Shown in pieces: positions 7,725 to 16,003 of a DNA stretch of 34,452 nucleotides. The position numbers and the translations under genes are program-made. Source of the stretch: CAZFBA01 sp964517135 (lineage in GTDB: Bacteria; Cyanobacteriota; Vampirovibrionia; JBFMGH01). Location of the stretch: the NCBI GenBank assembly GCA_964517135.1, contig CAZFBA010000039.1, forward strand, positions 1-34,452, in the 5' to 3' direction. The number at the start of each line of letters is the position of its first letter. Position 1 is the first letter of the stretch. The notes beneath the pieces are model-generated. The model was not told where the DNA came from. It saw only the letters and a program-made list of their open reading frames with translations, and ran no database searches.

Positions 7725-7901
7725 CTATTTAACACGTCTTTTCTTTGCGGCTTCCTGTTTTCTTTTTTTCTTAACGCTTGGTTTTTCGTACCTTTCACGG
7801 CGTTTGACTTCAGAAAGGATGCCAGCTTTTTGAATTTTTTTCTTGAAGCGCCTCAAAGCGTTCTCGATACTTTCATTATCGCCGACCTGTATTTCCGTCA
7901 A
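7725..7901 (-). CDS. rpsU: Ribosomal protein S21 (TTG start)
   Basis: A 58-aa, very basic protein of the small ribosomal subunit. TEIQVGDNESIENALRRFKK, then KAGILSEVKRR and a Lys/Arg tail, match bS21 well (in that family the N-terminus helps position the initiation region of mRNA). The only suitable start is TTG at 7901, with GGGAGG (7913-7918) 11 nt upstream; no in-frame ATG or GTG exists nearby. It follows the HIT gene but is separated from it by a stem-loop, so it probably has its own transcript or partial readthrough. The assignment is firm despite the short length. Confidence 0.95.
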   Translation of the reverse strand: MTEIQVGDNESIENALRRFKKKIQKAGILSEVKRRERYEKPSVKKKRKQEAAKKRRVK

Positions 7902-7940
7902 CTTTTTCCTGACCTCCCTTCGGGTTGATGATTTAAAAAA

Positions 7941-7967
7941 TCGTGCCCATTAAGAAATTGAGCACGA
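7941..7967 (-). terminator. Terminator between the HIT gene and rpsU
   Basis: On the minus strand, CGTGCTC and GGGCACG form a stem (one mismatch) followed by ATTTTTTAAAT. It lies just upstream of the rpsU ribosome site, so it could also act as an attenuator of rpsU. Confidence 0.65.
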
Positions 7968-8026
7968 ACACTTTGCAGCGTATTTATATTAACATAATAA
8001 TTTACTCAATTCAATACTAAAATTTT

Positions 8027-8362
8027 TTAACCCGGTGGCCACCCTAATGAACGCCCACCTAGTATATGAATATGCAGATGAAATACTGTTTGTCCGGCTT
8101 TTGCGCCTTTGTTTATTACCAGCCTGAAGCCATCTTCAATATTTTTATCTTTAGCTATTTTGCCGGCCAGCAATAATAATTTGCCAAGAAGTTCAGCATC
8201 TTCAGCTTCAATTACATCTGCAAAATGTTTTCTGGGTATTACTAAGATATGCACTGGTGCCTGCGGGCTGATATCTTCAAATGCCAGTGCATAATCTGTT
8301 TCACACACTATTTTTGAGGGTATTTCTTTATTGATTATTTTACAAAAAATACAATCTGTCAT
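8027..8362 (-). CDS. hinT: HIT-family nucleotide hydrolase (HINT type)
   Basis: A 111-aa complete HIT protein of the HINT branch, which hydrolyses purine nucleoside phosphoramidates and AMP-lysine-type adducts. The active-site triad HLHIH is at His95, His97 and His99. The C-terminus LGGRSLGWPPG is typical of bacterial HinT. Cys4 and Cys7 (CIFCK) together with His46 could bind zinc as in many relatives. AAGGA lies 7 nt before the ATG. A dispersed repeat separates it from the flagellar operon, and a terminator separates it from rpsU. Cytoplasmic. Confidence 0.95.
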   Translation of the reverse strand: MTDCIFCKIINKEIPSKIVCETDYALAFEDISPQAPVHILVIPRKHFADVIEAEDAELLGKLLLLAGKIAKDKNIEDGFRLVINKGAKAGQTVFHLHIHILGGRSLGWPPG

Positions 8363-8384
8363 ATTTTATCCTTATTATTTACTA

Positions 8385-8412
8385 AAAGACATAAAGTATT
8401 AAACAATTCTAA
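8385..8412 (+). repeat. Dispersed repeat A, short copy
   Basis: AAAGACATAAAGTATTAAACAATTCTAA matches the first module of the copy at 3262 and the copy at 186-211 (CATAAAGAATTAAACAATTCTAA) with few changes. Confidence 0.65.
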
Positions 8413-8426
8413 TATTCTCCAGGTTG

Positions 8427-8723
8427 CTATTCACTATTCTGAATATTTTTTATTTCATCGATCATGATGTCATCAATGAGCAGGTCGTCGTCTGTATTGA
8501 TTACATCCTCTTTTGAGGGGGCTTTTCTATGAGGTGGAGATTCTATCACTCTGCCTATTTGATAACCTATAAACCCTGTTATAAGGGCACCTATAAAACC
8601 AAACCACAGAGCGTCAAAGACAGCATATAGTGTTATTGTTTTTTTGAATAATAAGACGTGGGTTCCGAGCAGCAAGAATGAGCTTGTCCCTATTATCCCT
8701 GCGAATTTCTTTCTCAGTATAAT
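8427..8723 (-). CDS. Small membrane protein at the end of the flagellar operon
   Basis: The frame is open from just after the PilZ gene. GGAGG (8734-8738) directly follows that gene's stop, and the codon 10 nt downstream is ATT at 8723. No ATG, GTG or TTG is in range; the first TTG is at 8675 and would give 82 aa with no ribosome site. From ATT the product has 98 residues and two hydrophobic segments (about 8-24 and 33-55), then an acidic cytoplasmic tail. The position suggests a motility-related or simply co-transcribed small membrane protein. The noncanonical ATT start is inferred from spacing only. No family recognised. Confidence 0.6.
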   Translation of the reverse strand: MILRKKFAGIIGTSSFLLLGTHVLLFKKTITLYAVFDALWFGFIGALITGFIGYQIGRVIESPPHRKAPSKEDVINTDDDLLIDDIMIDEIKNIQNSE

Positions 8724-8738
8724 GGTTTAACGACCTCC

Positions 8739-9458
8739 TTACACGATTCCTCTTTGTCTTAGTTCAAGTTGACGTTTAAAACAAAGCTGAATAATGGTTG
8801 ATCTGTCGACATCTTCTATGTCAGTAAAGCACAGTGCAGTTATGTAGTTAAACTTAGCGTATTCGTTTGGTGTAAACTCTTTTTCTGAAATCTTTGTATT
8901 AGGTATACTTCTAATGACTTTAGCATTAGAGATAATTTCTTTCATTGGCAATCTGAGCATTGCTTTTATAATGGTATCAGATTCAAATTGAAGCGGGCCA
9001 AATATCTTAATACCTCCGCCTGAGATATCAATGCTGGTGGTAGAGAAGAAGCCGTCTTCGAGTACGCTTTCAGCAAGAACATTAGATTCAAGGCATTCAT
9101 CAGCGATAGTGGTTTCTCCTTTGATTGTTACTACTACAGGAAGTTTGATATTAACCCTGACATATTCTCTACGCTGAACCCTTCTATAGGTTTCAGGCAA
9201 GCTAAGCCATAGTGCTGGCGGGTTTTTTTGCTTTCCGATAACGCTGGTATTAAATGAATAAACGCACTTTGTATCAATGACAAGAACTTCAATTACTGAA
9301 CCTATTGGAACATTGACAGGTTGAGCTTTAAAAGTAGGATCAGCAATAAGCATAGATGTATTGTCATAGTCCATTATCTGGCTGACACAGGTTTTAGTAA
9401 CGTTAGGGGTAGTTTCCAGTATAATCTGGACTTTTTGATTTAATTTAAGAAATTCCAT
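8739..9458 (-). CDS. YcgR-like PilZ c-di-GMP receptor (flagellar brake)
   Basis: A 239-aa cytoplasmic protein with an N-terminal YcgR-type beta domain (about 5-90) and a C-terminal PilZ domain (about 92-235). The c-di-GMP motifs are present: the arginine motif around Arg92-Arg101 (RRVQRREYVR) and DISGGG at 144-149. In relatives (YcgR, MotI/YpfA, DgrA) the c-di-GMP-bound protein slows or disengages the flagellar motor. Its place right after flhA fits that role. An insertion of about 25 residues separates the two binding motifs (about 115-140). The ribosome site is weak (GAGATAAAG), so translation may be coupled to flhA, which ends 20 nt upstream. Confidence 0.9.
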   Translation of the reverse strand: MEFLKLNQKVQIILETTPNVTKTCVSQIMDYDNTSMLIADPTFKAQPVNVPIGSVIEVLVIDTKCVYSFNTSVIGKQKNPPALWLSLPETYRRVQRREYVRVNIKLPVVVTIKGETTIADECLESNVLAESVLEDGFFSTTSIDISGGGIKIFGPLQFESDTIIKAMLRLPMKEIISNAKVIRSIPNTKISEKEFTPNEYAKFNYITALCFTDIEDVDRSTIIQLCFKRQLELRQRGIV

Positions 9459-9478
9459 TTTTCTTTATCTCATAACTT

Positions 9479-11575
9479 TTAACTGTATACAGAAGAATCT
9501 GTGCTAGCTTTTACAACACCAACTGATTTTGCATTAGTTTGAGGTGTTACCTCATTATATGACATAACTGTCAACTGTGGTAGTGTTCTTTCAATAAGTC
9601 TTCTAAATGGCAGTCTTATCACGCCGCTACAGAGAACTATGGGCTGAATGCCAAGAGTTGTCAGGCAATTTTCAACTTCCTGCCCTAGAGAAGTTAAGAC
9701 GTTTTGCAAAAAGACCGGGTCAATATTTAAGGATTGTCCATCATCGCTGAGACCTTCAAGAATTGTCTGTTCTACTTCAGGAGATAATGTGAGAGCAACG
9801 AGGTCTCCGTCAGGGCTGAGGTTCTGTTTACAAATATTTCGAGCCAGTGCCATTCTGCATTGTTCTGTCAGATAATCAGGGTTTTTAGATATTTTGCAGT
9901 GATTAGAGAGTGTTTCAAGGATAGTTCCGAGATCTCTAATTGAAATTCTTTCTCTAAGCAGGTTTTGGAGAACGAGCTGAATCTCTCCCACGCTGAGATC
10001 TTCAGATACAAGGTCTTCAACAAGAGCTTCAGATTTCTTTTTGACGTTATCAAGCAGAGATTGAACATCACTGCGGCTGATAAGTTCGCCGGCGTGCTTT
10101 TTAATCACTTCTGTGAGGTGTGTTGCAACTACAGCTGAGGGGCTTACTACGGTATACCCGAGGGCTTCGGCCTGTTCTTTTGAAGATGTATCGATCCAGA
10201 GTGCAGGAAGCCCAAAGGCCGGTTCAACAGTCTTAATACCTTTAATTGGTGACGGTTCTACTACGGTTCCGGCATCCATGGCAAGCCATTTGCCCGGAAG
10301 AACTTCACCACCTTCAATAGGCAGCCCTTTAAGTTTTATCTGATAAGAGTTAGGCCCTAGCTGTAAATTGTCTCTAACTCTGACAGAAGGCAAAATGATA
10401 CCCATTTCCATTGCTGTTTGTCTTCTTATCTGAGTAATTCTATCAAGAAGATCACCACTTTTATCTGTATCAAGAAGGGCAACAAGTCTGTATCCTATTT
10501 CCAACTCGAGAGTTTCGATACTTAAAAGGTCCATGACATTTTCAGGTCCCTTTTTCAAGGATTTCTTAGTTTTGGTTTGATCAATTGATGCGGCCTGTAT
10601 GGCACTTTCTTCCTGTTCTTTGATAAATTTATATTTATAATAAGCAGCACTTCCTGCAATAGCGCCTATAATAACGAAAGGCAAAAAGGGCAGCCCGGGT
10701 ACAATGCTAAGAAAAATCATTAAAGCAGCAACTAGTGTTAATACTCTCGGGTTATCAAATAATTGTCCGCCCATATCTTCAGAAAGACTGTTTGCATCGC
10801 TATGAGCTCTGGTAACAATAATACCTGTGGCAGATGATATAATTAAAGCTGGCAACTGAGATACTAAACCGTCACCAACTGTGAGCAATGTATAGGTTGA
10901 AGCTGCATCCGGCGGAGACATGCCCTGTTGCCAGACACCAACGATTAAGCCCCCGACAATGTTAATAATTGTAATGATGATACCTGCAATAGCATCCCCT
11001 TTTACGAACTTGGTAGCACCATCCATTGTGCCGTAGAAATCGGCTTCTCTCTCTATTTCTTGCCTTCTTTTTTTTGCGGATGCTTCATCTATAAGGCCAC
11101 TATTAAGATCAGCATCTATACTTAACTGTTTGCCGGGCATAGCATCCAGTGTGAATCTGGCTGCAACTTCTGATACACGGGTAGCACCATTAGTAATAAC
11201 AATAAAGTTTATGATAACAAGTATAATAAATATCAGGACACCAACAACATAGTTGCCTCCGACAACAAAGCTGCCAAAGGCATCGATAACCTGACCAGCA
11301 TTGGCTTGAAGCAAGATTAAACGTGTAGAACTTACGTTAAGGCCCAGCCTGAACAGTGTAGCGACAAGCAATATTGTTGGAAAAGTTGAATATTGTAAAG
11401 GCTCTTTAGTATATATAGCTACCAGCATTATTGTAACAGCAAAAGCTATATTGATAGTCAGCAAAACATCAAGCAATGGAGGCGGTAAAGGTATTAACAT
11501 CATTGCTACGATTAGTACTACACCAACCGGTAGAATGATATCTCTGTTTTTTAGAATGTTAGTCAGTTTAAACAT
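9479..11575 (-). CDS. flhA: Flagellar export gate protein FlhA
   Basis: A 698-aa export gate component. The N-terminal half has about eight TM helices, and the C-terminal half (from about 350) is the cytosolic ring domain that docks chaperone-substrate complexes. The family signature is clear: EVAARFTLDAMPGKQLSIDA, followed by SAKKRRQEIEREADFYGTMD and the conserved FVKGDAIAGI. Its ATG overlaps the flhB stop as TAATG at 11573-11577, which indicates translational coupling. Length is normal. It works with FlhB, FliP, FliQ and FliR in the flagellar type III apparatus in the inner membrane. Confidence 0.98.
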   Translation of the reverse strand: MFKLTNILKNRDIILPVGVVLIVAMMLIPLPPPLLDVLLTINIAFAVTIMLVAIYTKEPLQYSTFPTILLVATLFRLGLNVSSTRLILLQANAGQVIDAFGSFVVGGNYVVGVLIFIILVIINFIVITNGATRVSEVAARFTLDAMPGKQLSIDADLNSGLIDEASAKKRRQEIEREADFYGTMDGATKFVKGDAIAGIIITIINIVGGLIVGVWQQGMSPPDAASTYTLLTVGDGLVSQLPALIISSATGIIVTRAHSDANSLSEDMGGQLFDNPRVLTLVAALMIFLSIVPGLPFLPFVIIGAIAGSAAYYKYKFIKEQEESAIQAASIDQTKTKKSLKKGPENVMDLLSIETLELEIGYRLVALLDTDKSGDLLDRITQIRRQTAMEMGIILPSVRVRDNLQLGPNSYQIKLKGLPIEGGEVLPGKWLAMDAGTVVEPSPIKGIKTVEPAFGLPALWIDTSSKEQAEALGYTVVSPSAVVATHLTEVIKKHAGELISRSDVQSLLDNVKKKSEALVEDLVSEDLSVGEIQLVLQNLLRERISIRDLGTILETLSNHCKISKNPDYLTEQCRMALARNICKQNLSPDGDLVALTLSPEVEQTILEGLSDDGQSLNIDPVFLQNVLTSLGQEVENCLTTLGIQPIVLCSGVIRLPFRRLIERTLPQLTVMSYNEVTPQTNAKSVGVVKASTDSSVYS

Positions 11576-12669
11576 TATTTAAGAAGAGCCTCTTTTTTTC
11601 TTTTATTTCGCCGTTTGTTCTTTTTATAAACATAAGCCAGCACTTCTGCAACGGCCACAAACAATTCAGCAGGTATCATTTTGTTAATATCTACAAGCTT
11701 ATACAGACTTCGAGCAAGAGGTTTGTTTTCTACAATAGGCACTTTATGCTCTTTAGCCAGCTCTTTTATTCTCTTTGCAATAAGATCAGCACCTTTAGCA
11801 ATAACTATCGGTGCTGGTGCGGTTTTAGCATCATATTTTATGGCTACAGCAAAGTGTGTAGGGTTTGTTACCACGACATCTGCTTCCTGAACTTTGCTCA
11901 TCATTCTATTTTGAGCCATTTGCATCTGAACAGATTTCACTTTCCTCTTGATCTGTGGGTTGCCTTCAGTATTTTTCAGTTCGTCTTTGACATCCTGTTT
12001 GGTCATTTTAATTGATTTTTCAAATTCGTATTTCTGGTAGATATAATCGAAAATCCCGAGTATCAACAATATTATACATACCTTCCAGGAAATTGAGAAA
12101 ATTATGTTGTTTATTACAATACCTGCAATTTCAAGATCAATACCTGAAAGGGCCATAAGGTTTTCACGCTGTGAATAAATTGTAAAGTAACCTACACCCC
12201 CTATAATTAATACCTTTAGAATACCTTTTAAAAGTTCTACAAGCCCCCTTAAAGAAAAAATTCTCTTAAAGCCGTTAATAGGGTTTAATTTAGTGGGGCT
12301 TGGCTTGAGAGGTTTTGAAGTTAATAAAGGCCCGACTTGAGTAATGTTAACAACCACACCTATGAGCATAAGGCAGAAAAGAAGAGGGGCTAAAAGCTTT
12401 GCTACAATGATTATATAAGAAATCAAATAAGGTACAATACCTTCAAGGGTGATATTATCAACTTCAAAATGTGAAAGGTTGGTTCTGAGAATAATTGATA
12501 GGTCATTTAGCATATACTTGCCAAGGAAAAAAAGTATCGCAAAAGCAATGCTAAGAACCACAGCTGATGATAGATCAGCACTCTTGGCTACCTGACCATC
12601 CTGTCGTGCTTTTTGCCGTCGTTTTGGCGTCGCCTTTTCTGTTTTTTCTCCGGCACTGGAGTTTGACAT
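11575..12669 (-). CDS. flhB: Flagellar export switch protein FlhB
   Basis: A 364-aa protein with a polar start (EKTEKATPKRRQKARQDGQV, typical of FlhB), four TM helices (about 35-205) and a cytosolic domain. The self-cleavage motif NPTH is at Asn269-His272 and intact, so the rod-hook to filament specificity switch should work. AGGAG lies 9 nt before the ATG. The stop codon overlaps the flhA start. The C-terminus is a long Lys/Arg-rich tail. Confidence 0.98.
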   Translation of the reverse strand: MSNSSAGEKTEKATPKRRQKARQDGQVAKSADLSSAVVLSIAFAILFFLGKYMLNDLSIILRTNLSHFEVDNITLEGIVPYLISYIIIVAKLLAPLLFCLMLIGVVVNITQVGPLLTSKPLKPSPTKLNPINGFKRIFSLRGLVELLKGILKVLIIGGVGYFTIYSQRENLMALSGIDLEIAGIVINNIIFSISWKVCIILLILGIFDYIYQKYEFEKSIKMTKQDVKDELKNTEGNPQIKRKVKSVQMQMAQNRMMSKVQEADVVVTNPTHFAVAIKYDAKTAPAPIVIAKGADLIAKRIKELAKEHKVPIVENKPLARSLYKLVDINKMIPAELFVAVAEVLAYVYKKNKRRNKRKKEALLK

Positions 12670-12681
12670 TAAAAGTTACTC

Positions 12682-13449
12682 CTATATTACTAATTTGAAA
12701 AGAAAATGATTTAAAGTTCTAAAGATATTTGCAATGAAAGACTGCGACATAGGCATAATCATAACCATAACAACAAGTCCGACATAGATTTTAAGAGGCA
12801 GGCCAACTACAAATATGTTCATCTGGGGCATAACTTTTGCCATAAAGCCTAGGGCAACCTCTGTTACGAAAAGAACACCCAGAACAGGTACAATCAACAT
12901 CATAGCAATAACAAACATTTCAGAGGATATATAAATGATTTTTTCCATAGCAAGCTGCCCACCAGGAAACGCCAGCCCGATCGGTACAGCTTCAAAACTA
13001 TTTTGCACTGCTGCAATAAGCCAGTGATGCCCGTTAACAAATAAAAAGAGCAATAAAGCCAGAATAAAGTAAAACTGGCCTATTACCGGTACGTGCTGTC
13101 TGGTAACAGGGTCAACAACGTTTGCAATACTCAGACCCATCAGGTGGCTGATATATTCACCTGCAAGCTGGATAGAAGCCATAAATAAAGCTGCACAGAA
13201 ACCTAATAATAGTCCGACAGCCATTTCTTTTGCAGCAGCCAGTGCAAACAGTGGTATTTGATTTGGTACGGATGTTGTTTGCATAAAAACAATAGGAAAC
13301 ATAACAACCGTTAAGCCAAAAGATATAGCTACTTTAACATTGTTGGGCATTTGTCCAGTGCCAAATATTGGTGCAGTAAGAAGCATGCCCGTATTGCGGG
13401 TCAATATCAGGAAAAATATTAATACAGCATCTGTTGTAAGATATTCCAT
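12682..13449 (-). CDS. fliR: Flagellar export protein FliR
   Basis: A 255-aa integral membrane protein with about six hydrophobic helices. The start has TRNTGMLLTAPIFG, a typical FliR feature, and the later VGLPLKIYVGL segment is also conserved. It assembles with FliP and FliQ into the helical export gate. AGGGA lies 5 nt before the ATG. It sits 23 nt after fliQ and 12 nt before flhB in the same operon. It is not fused to FlhB, unlike in some clostridia. Confidence 0.97.
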   Translation of the reverse strand: MEYLTTDAVLIFFLILTRNTGMLLTAPIFGTGQMPNNVKVAISFGLTVVMFPIVFMQTTSVPNQIPLFALAAAKEMAVGLLLGFCAALFMASIQLAGEYISHLMGLSIANVVDPVTRQHVPVIGQFYFILALLLFLFVNGHHWLIAAVQNSFEAVPIGLAFPGGQLAMEKIIYISSEMFVIAMMLIVPVLGVLFVTEVALGFMAKVMPQMNIFVVGLPLKIYVGLVVMVMIMPMSQSFIANIFRTLNHFLFKLVI

Positions 13450-13472
13450 TTATTATCCCTGAATATTTTAAG

Positions 13473-13739
13473 TTACATGAAGAGCTGCAAGTTCTGGTAT
13501 AGCTCATTGACAAAAGTTACATAGTTTCTTAACATCCATGGGCCAAGTATAGAAAGAGTAAGTAAACTCATAATAATCTTGGGTACAAAGGTCAGTGTTG
13601 CTTCTTGAATTTGTGTAACAGCCTGAAAGAGTCCTATTAAAAGACCAACAGATAAGCTTACCAGTAAAACGGGCATACTTAGCTGTATGATTATTAATAG
13701 TGTACGCTGTATAAGCTCTAGGAACATGCTTTCAGTCAT
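13473..13739 (-). CDS. fliQ: Flagellar export protein FliQ
   Basis: An 88-aa hairpin of two TM helices (about 13-40 and 52-75). The conserved LIGLFQAVTQIQEATLTFVP is diagnostic. Part of the FliP5Q4R1 gate. The ribosome site AAGGA is 6 nt before the ATG and overlaps the fliP stop codon. Confidence 0.97.
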   Translation of the reverse strand: MTESMFLELIQRTLLIIIQLSMPVLLVSLSVGLLIGLFQAVTQIQEATLTFVPKIIMSLLTLSILGPWMLRNYVTFVNELYQNLQLFM

Positions 13740-13751
13740 TGATAGATCCTT

Positions 13752-14528
13752 TTAAGTCATAAAGCCTGAAACAAGTGCCTTTGTAATCAAGTGCCATCCG
13801 TCTACCAGCACAAATAAGACGATTTTAAAAGGCAGAGAGACTGTTACAGGAGGCAAGAATAACATACCCATAGAAATCAGGATACTGGCCACAACTACAT
13901 CAATAATTAGAAATGGCAGAAAGACAATAAAACCAATCTGAAATGCTCTTTTAAGTTCACTAATAATAAATGAAGGTATCAGAACATAGGTTGGAACATC
14001 AGCAAGAACATCTGGTTGTTTGATCTTTGACATTTTTACAAACAGGGCCAGGTCTTTTTCATTTGTTTGCTTGAACATAAATGCTCTTAATGGCTCCATA
14101 CCTTTTTTAAAGGCTTCATCCTGTGCCATTTCACCTTTAGAATAAGGCTCAAGAGCAGTTTGATGTATAGTTTCAAAAGTTGGTGCCATTACAAAGAAAG
14201 TTAATATAACTGACAAGCCTATTATAATCTGGTTAGGCGGCAGTGAAGGTGTTCCTATGGCCTGTCTGACAAGTGCCAGAACTATTACTATTCTGGTGAA
14301 AGATGTCATTAAGATAAGTATACTGGGGGCCAGTGTGAGAATGGTTAATACAATTAATATCTGAAGCCCTTTCGTTAGGTCTTCAGGGGCACCTGAACCA
14401 CCAACTGTGAGGTTGATATTGGGCACAGTGACCTGCGCCATAACAACACCTGAGCTCATCAAGTATGCAATCATTGCAAAAAATGAACTTAAACCTATTT
14501 TGCCTGTTAAAACTTTTTTTATGTCCAC
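13752..14528 (-). CDS. fliP: Flagellar export protein FliP
   Basis: The core of the flagellar export gate, 258 aa from a GTG at 14528. That start gives a typical cleavable signal sequence (DIKKVLTGKIG, then a hydrophobic run ending VVMA before QVTVP), the usual FliP layout. Family motifs are clear: LTSFTRIVIVLALVRQAIG, PPNQIIIGLS, and the C-terminal FKIVLFVLVDGWHLI. The frame is open to an ATG at 14603, which would add 25 residues, but it has no ribosome site and the added part looks like promoter DNA. Upstream of the GTG, GGGTG at 7 nt is a modest site. The first gene of the leftward export operon; no fliO is visible. Confidence 0.93.
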   Translation of the reverse strand: MDIKKVLTGKIGLSSFFAMIAYLMSSGVVMAQVTVPNINLTVGGSGAPEDLTKGLQILIVLTILTLAPSILILMTSFTRIVIVLALVRQAIGTPSLPPNQIIIGLSVILTFFVMAPTFETIHQTALEPYSKGEMAQDEAFKKGMEPLRAFMFKQTNEKDLALFVKMSKIKQPDVLADVPTYVLIPSFIISELKRAFQIGFIVFLPFLIIDVVVASILISMGMLFLPPVTVSLPFKIVLFVLVDGWHLITKALVSGFMT

Positions 14529-14635
14529 TTCTGAACACCCAATTCCTAACTTACGATAAACACACCCTATATTAATTATTAATAATATTGTGGCTGTGTT
14601 CATCGACCAGTGGGTTTATTTTGTCGTCCGATGGA

Positions 14636-15628
14636 TCAGTTTTTAATTAAACCGGTAAGTTTTTTAGTTGTGAGGTCTTTTATTTTGAGAAAAGAATCTT
14701 TAATGGGTTTTATATCGTCAGTATTGATCTTTTGGGTATAAATATCTCTTGCATAGAGGCTATAATTTTTGAAATAGTTGAATTTAGAGTGTTGTTGAAG
14801 TTTTTTTGCTCTTGATATGAAATGGTTATTGTTGAAATCATGAGGTTTTCTGGCAGCCAGTAAAACGATATTGGTCAAATTACCAAGTTTATATCTCAGG
14901 TTACAGGCAAGTCTATAGAATTCATAAGCACCGTAAATCACCGGAAAACAGGCAACAAAAGGAAAGATATTATTGTATACTTTATACTGTGAGCGGAAAA
15001 TAATACTCTGGTCACCTGAAATATCTTCATTGCCAAAGAGGTTAATACCAACTATGCCATTATCTGTCAATATATCAGATAACTTTTGAGCAAATTCTTC
15101 TGTTAGGAAGTTTAGAGGCATACCTTTAGCAAGAAACAGGTCAACAATAACAAGGTCATATTTCTTATCAGTTCTTAATATATAAGAACCGGCGTCTTCT
15201 ACAATATAGTTAATTCTATTATTTTGGGGTAATTCAAAATAGGTTTGAGCAATATCAACAACCTCAGAATCAATATCAATGGCATCAATTTCTCTATAAT
15301 CATATATCATCGTAGAGTCTTTGATGACAGAACCACTGCCAATGCCTAGTATCAGTATATTTCTAATATCAGTATTAAAAATACCTGCGAGATGATAATA
15401 TCTTGTATATGGCATACCGCCTTTAAAACTTATATAATTAATATTTCCACCCTGATATGATCTGTCAAACATTAACATACGTCCTATGTCACTGTCTGAT
15501 ATGCTGATATTGCTATACCTGCTTTTAACAGAATAGATAATATTATCTTGAGCCTCAATATTCTGGAGTTTTTTTTCGTCTTTATAGTTCAAAACAGATG
15601 TTTCATCTGCACAAATTGTTATTATCAA
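14636..15628 (-). CDS. Spermidine-synthase-like SAM-dependent enzyme
   Basis: A 330-aa protein with a Rossmann methyltransferase/aminopropyltransferase core. The nucleotide motif ILILGIGSGS is at 91-100, an acidic IDID follows at 117-120, EDAGSY is near 143, and VIVDLF near 160. The part before the motif (SDSDIGRMLMFDRSYQGG) matches the spermidine synthase N-terminal strand region. The last 80 residues are Lys-rich and unlike polyamine synthases. I chose TTG 15628 because AAGGGA (15636-15641) is 7 nt upstream; a TTG at 15652 has no site. It precedes fliP by about 110 nt on the same strand. Whether it makes polyamines or methylates something else cannot be told from sequence. Confidence 0.8.
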   Translation of the reverse strand: MIITICADETSVLNYKDEKKLQNIEAQDNIIYSVKSRYSNISISDSDIGRMLMFDRSYQGGNINYISFKGGMPYTRYYHLAGIFNTDIRNILILGIGSGSVIKDSTMIYDYREIDAIDIDSEVVDIAQTYFELPQNNRINYIVEDAGSYILRTDKKYDLVIVDLFLAKGMPLNFLTEEFAQKLSDILTDNGIVGINLFGNEDISGDQSIIFRSQYKVYNNIFPFVACFPVIYGAYEFYRLACNLRYKLGNLTNIVLLAARKPHDFNNNHFISRAKKLQQHSKFNYFKNYSLYARDIYTQKINTDDIKPIKDSFLKIKDLTTKKLTGLIKN

Positions 15629-16003
15629 AACGATGTCCCTTAATATAAGCAATTAAATAATTTAAAAAACTTAATAATGTTTATTTATATTAAAAACGAC
15701 GCTACATATTTAAAAATATTATCATTAAAAGCTTTTGAAAAGTTTAAAAAATGTTCAATAAGAAATTTCTTCACTAATTCTTAATAATTCTTAAATCTAA
15801 TTATAAAGATGTATTTAACAACTCAACCAATGTGAATTTTTTATGTTATCCTTTTTTTATCCTGAAATTAGTGGAAAAATAATCTTTCAGGAATCAAAAT
15901 AAATATTAATTAAAATAGATAAGATGCTGAACAATAAGAAAATTCTGTTAAAAATTATTTAGAAGTCTAAATATTTTGTCAATTCGGAGGCTAAAAATCA
16001 AAA
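15629..16003. other. AT-rich divergent intergenic region
   Basis: This region carries the control DNA for the methyltransferase-like gene (leftward) and the radical SAM gene (rightward). It is very AT-rich, with no ORF and no clear hairpin. GGAGG at about 15985 is the radical SAM ribosome site, at a long 13-nt spacing. Confidence 0.5.

Noticed and set aside
14529..14603. ATG-initiated longer FliP
   Set aside because: It has no Shine-Dalgarno, and the extra residues precede a standard FliP signal sequence; the DNA looks like a promoter region.
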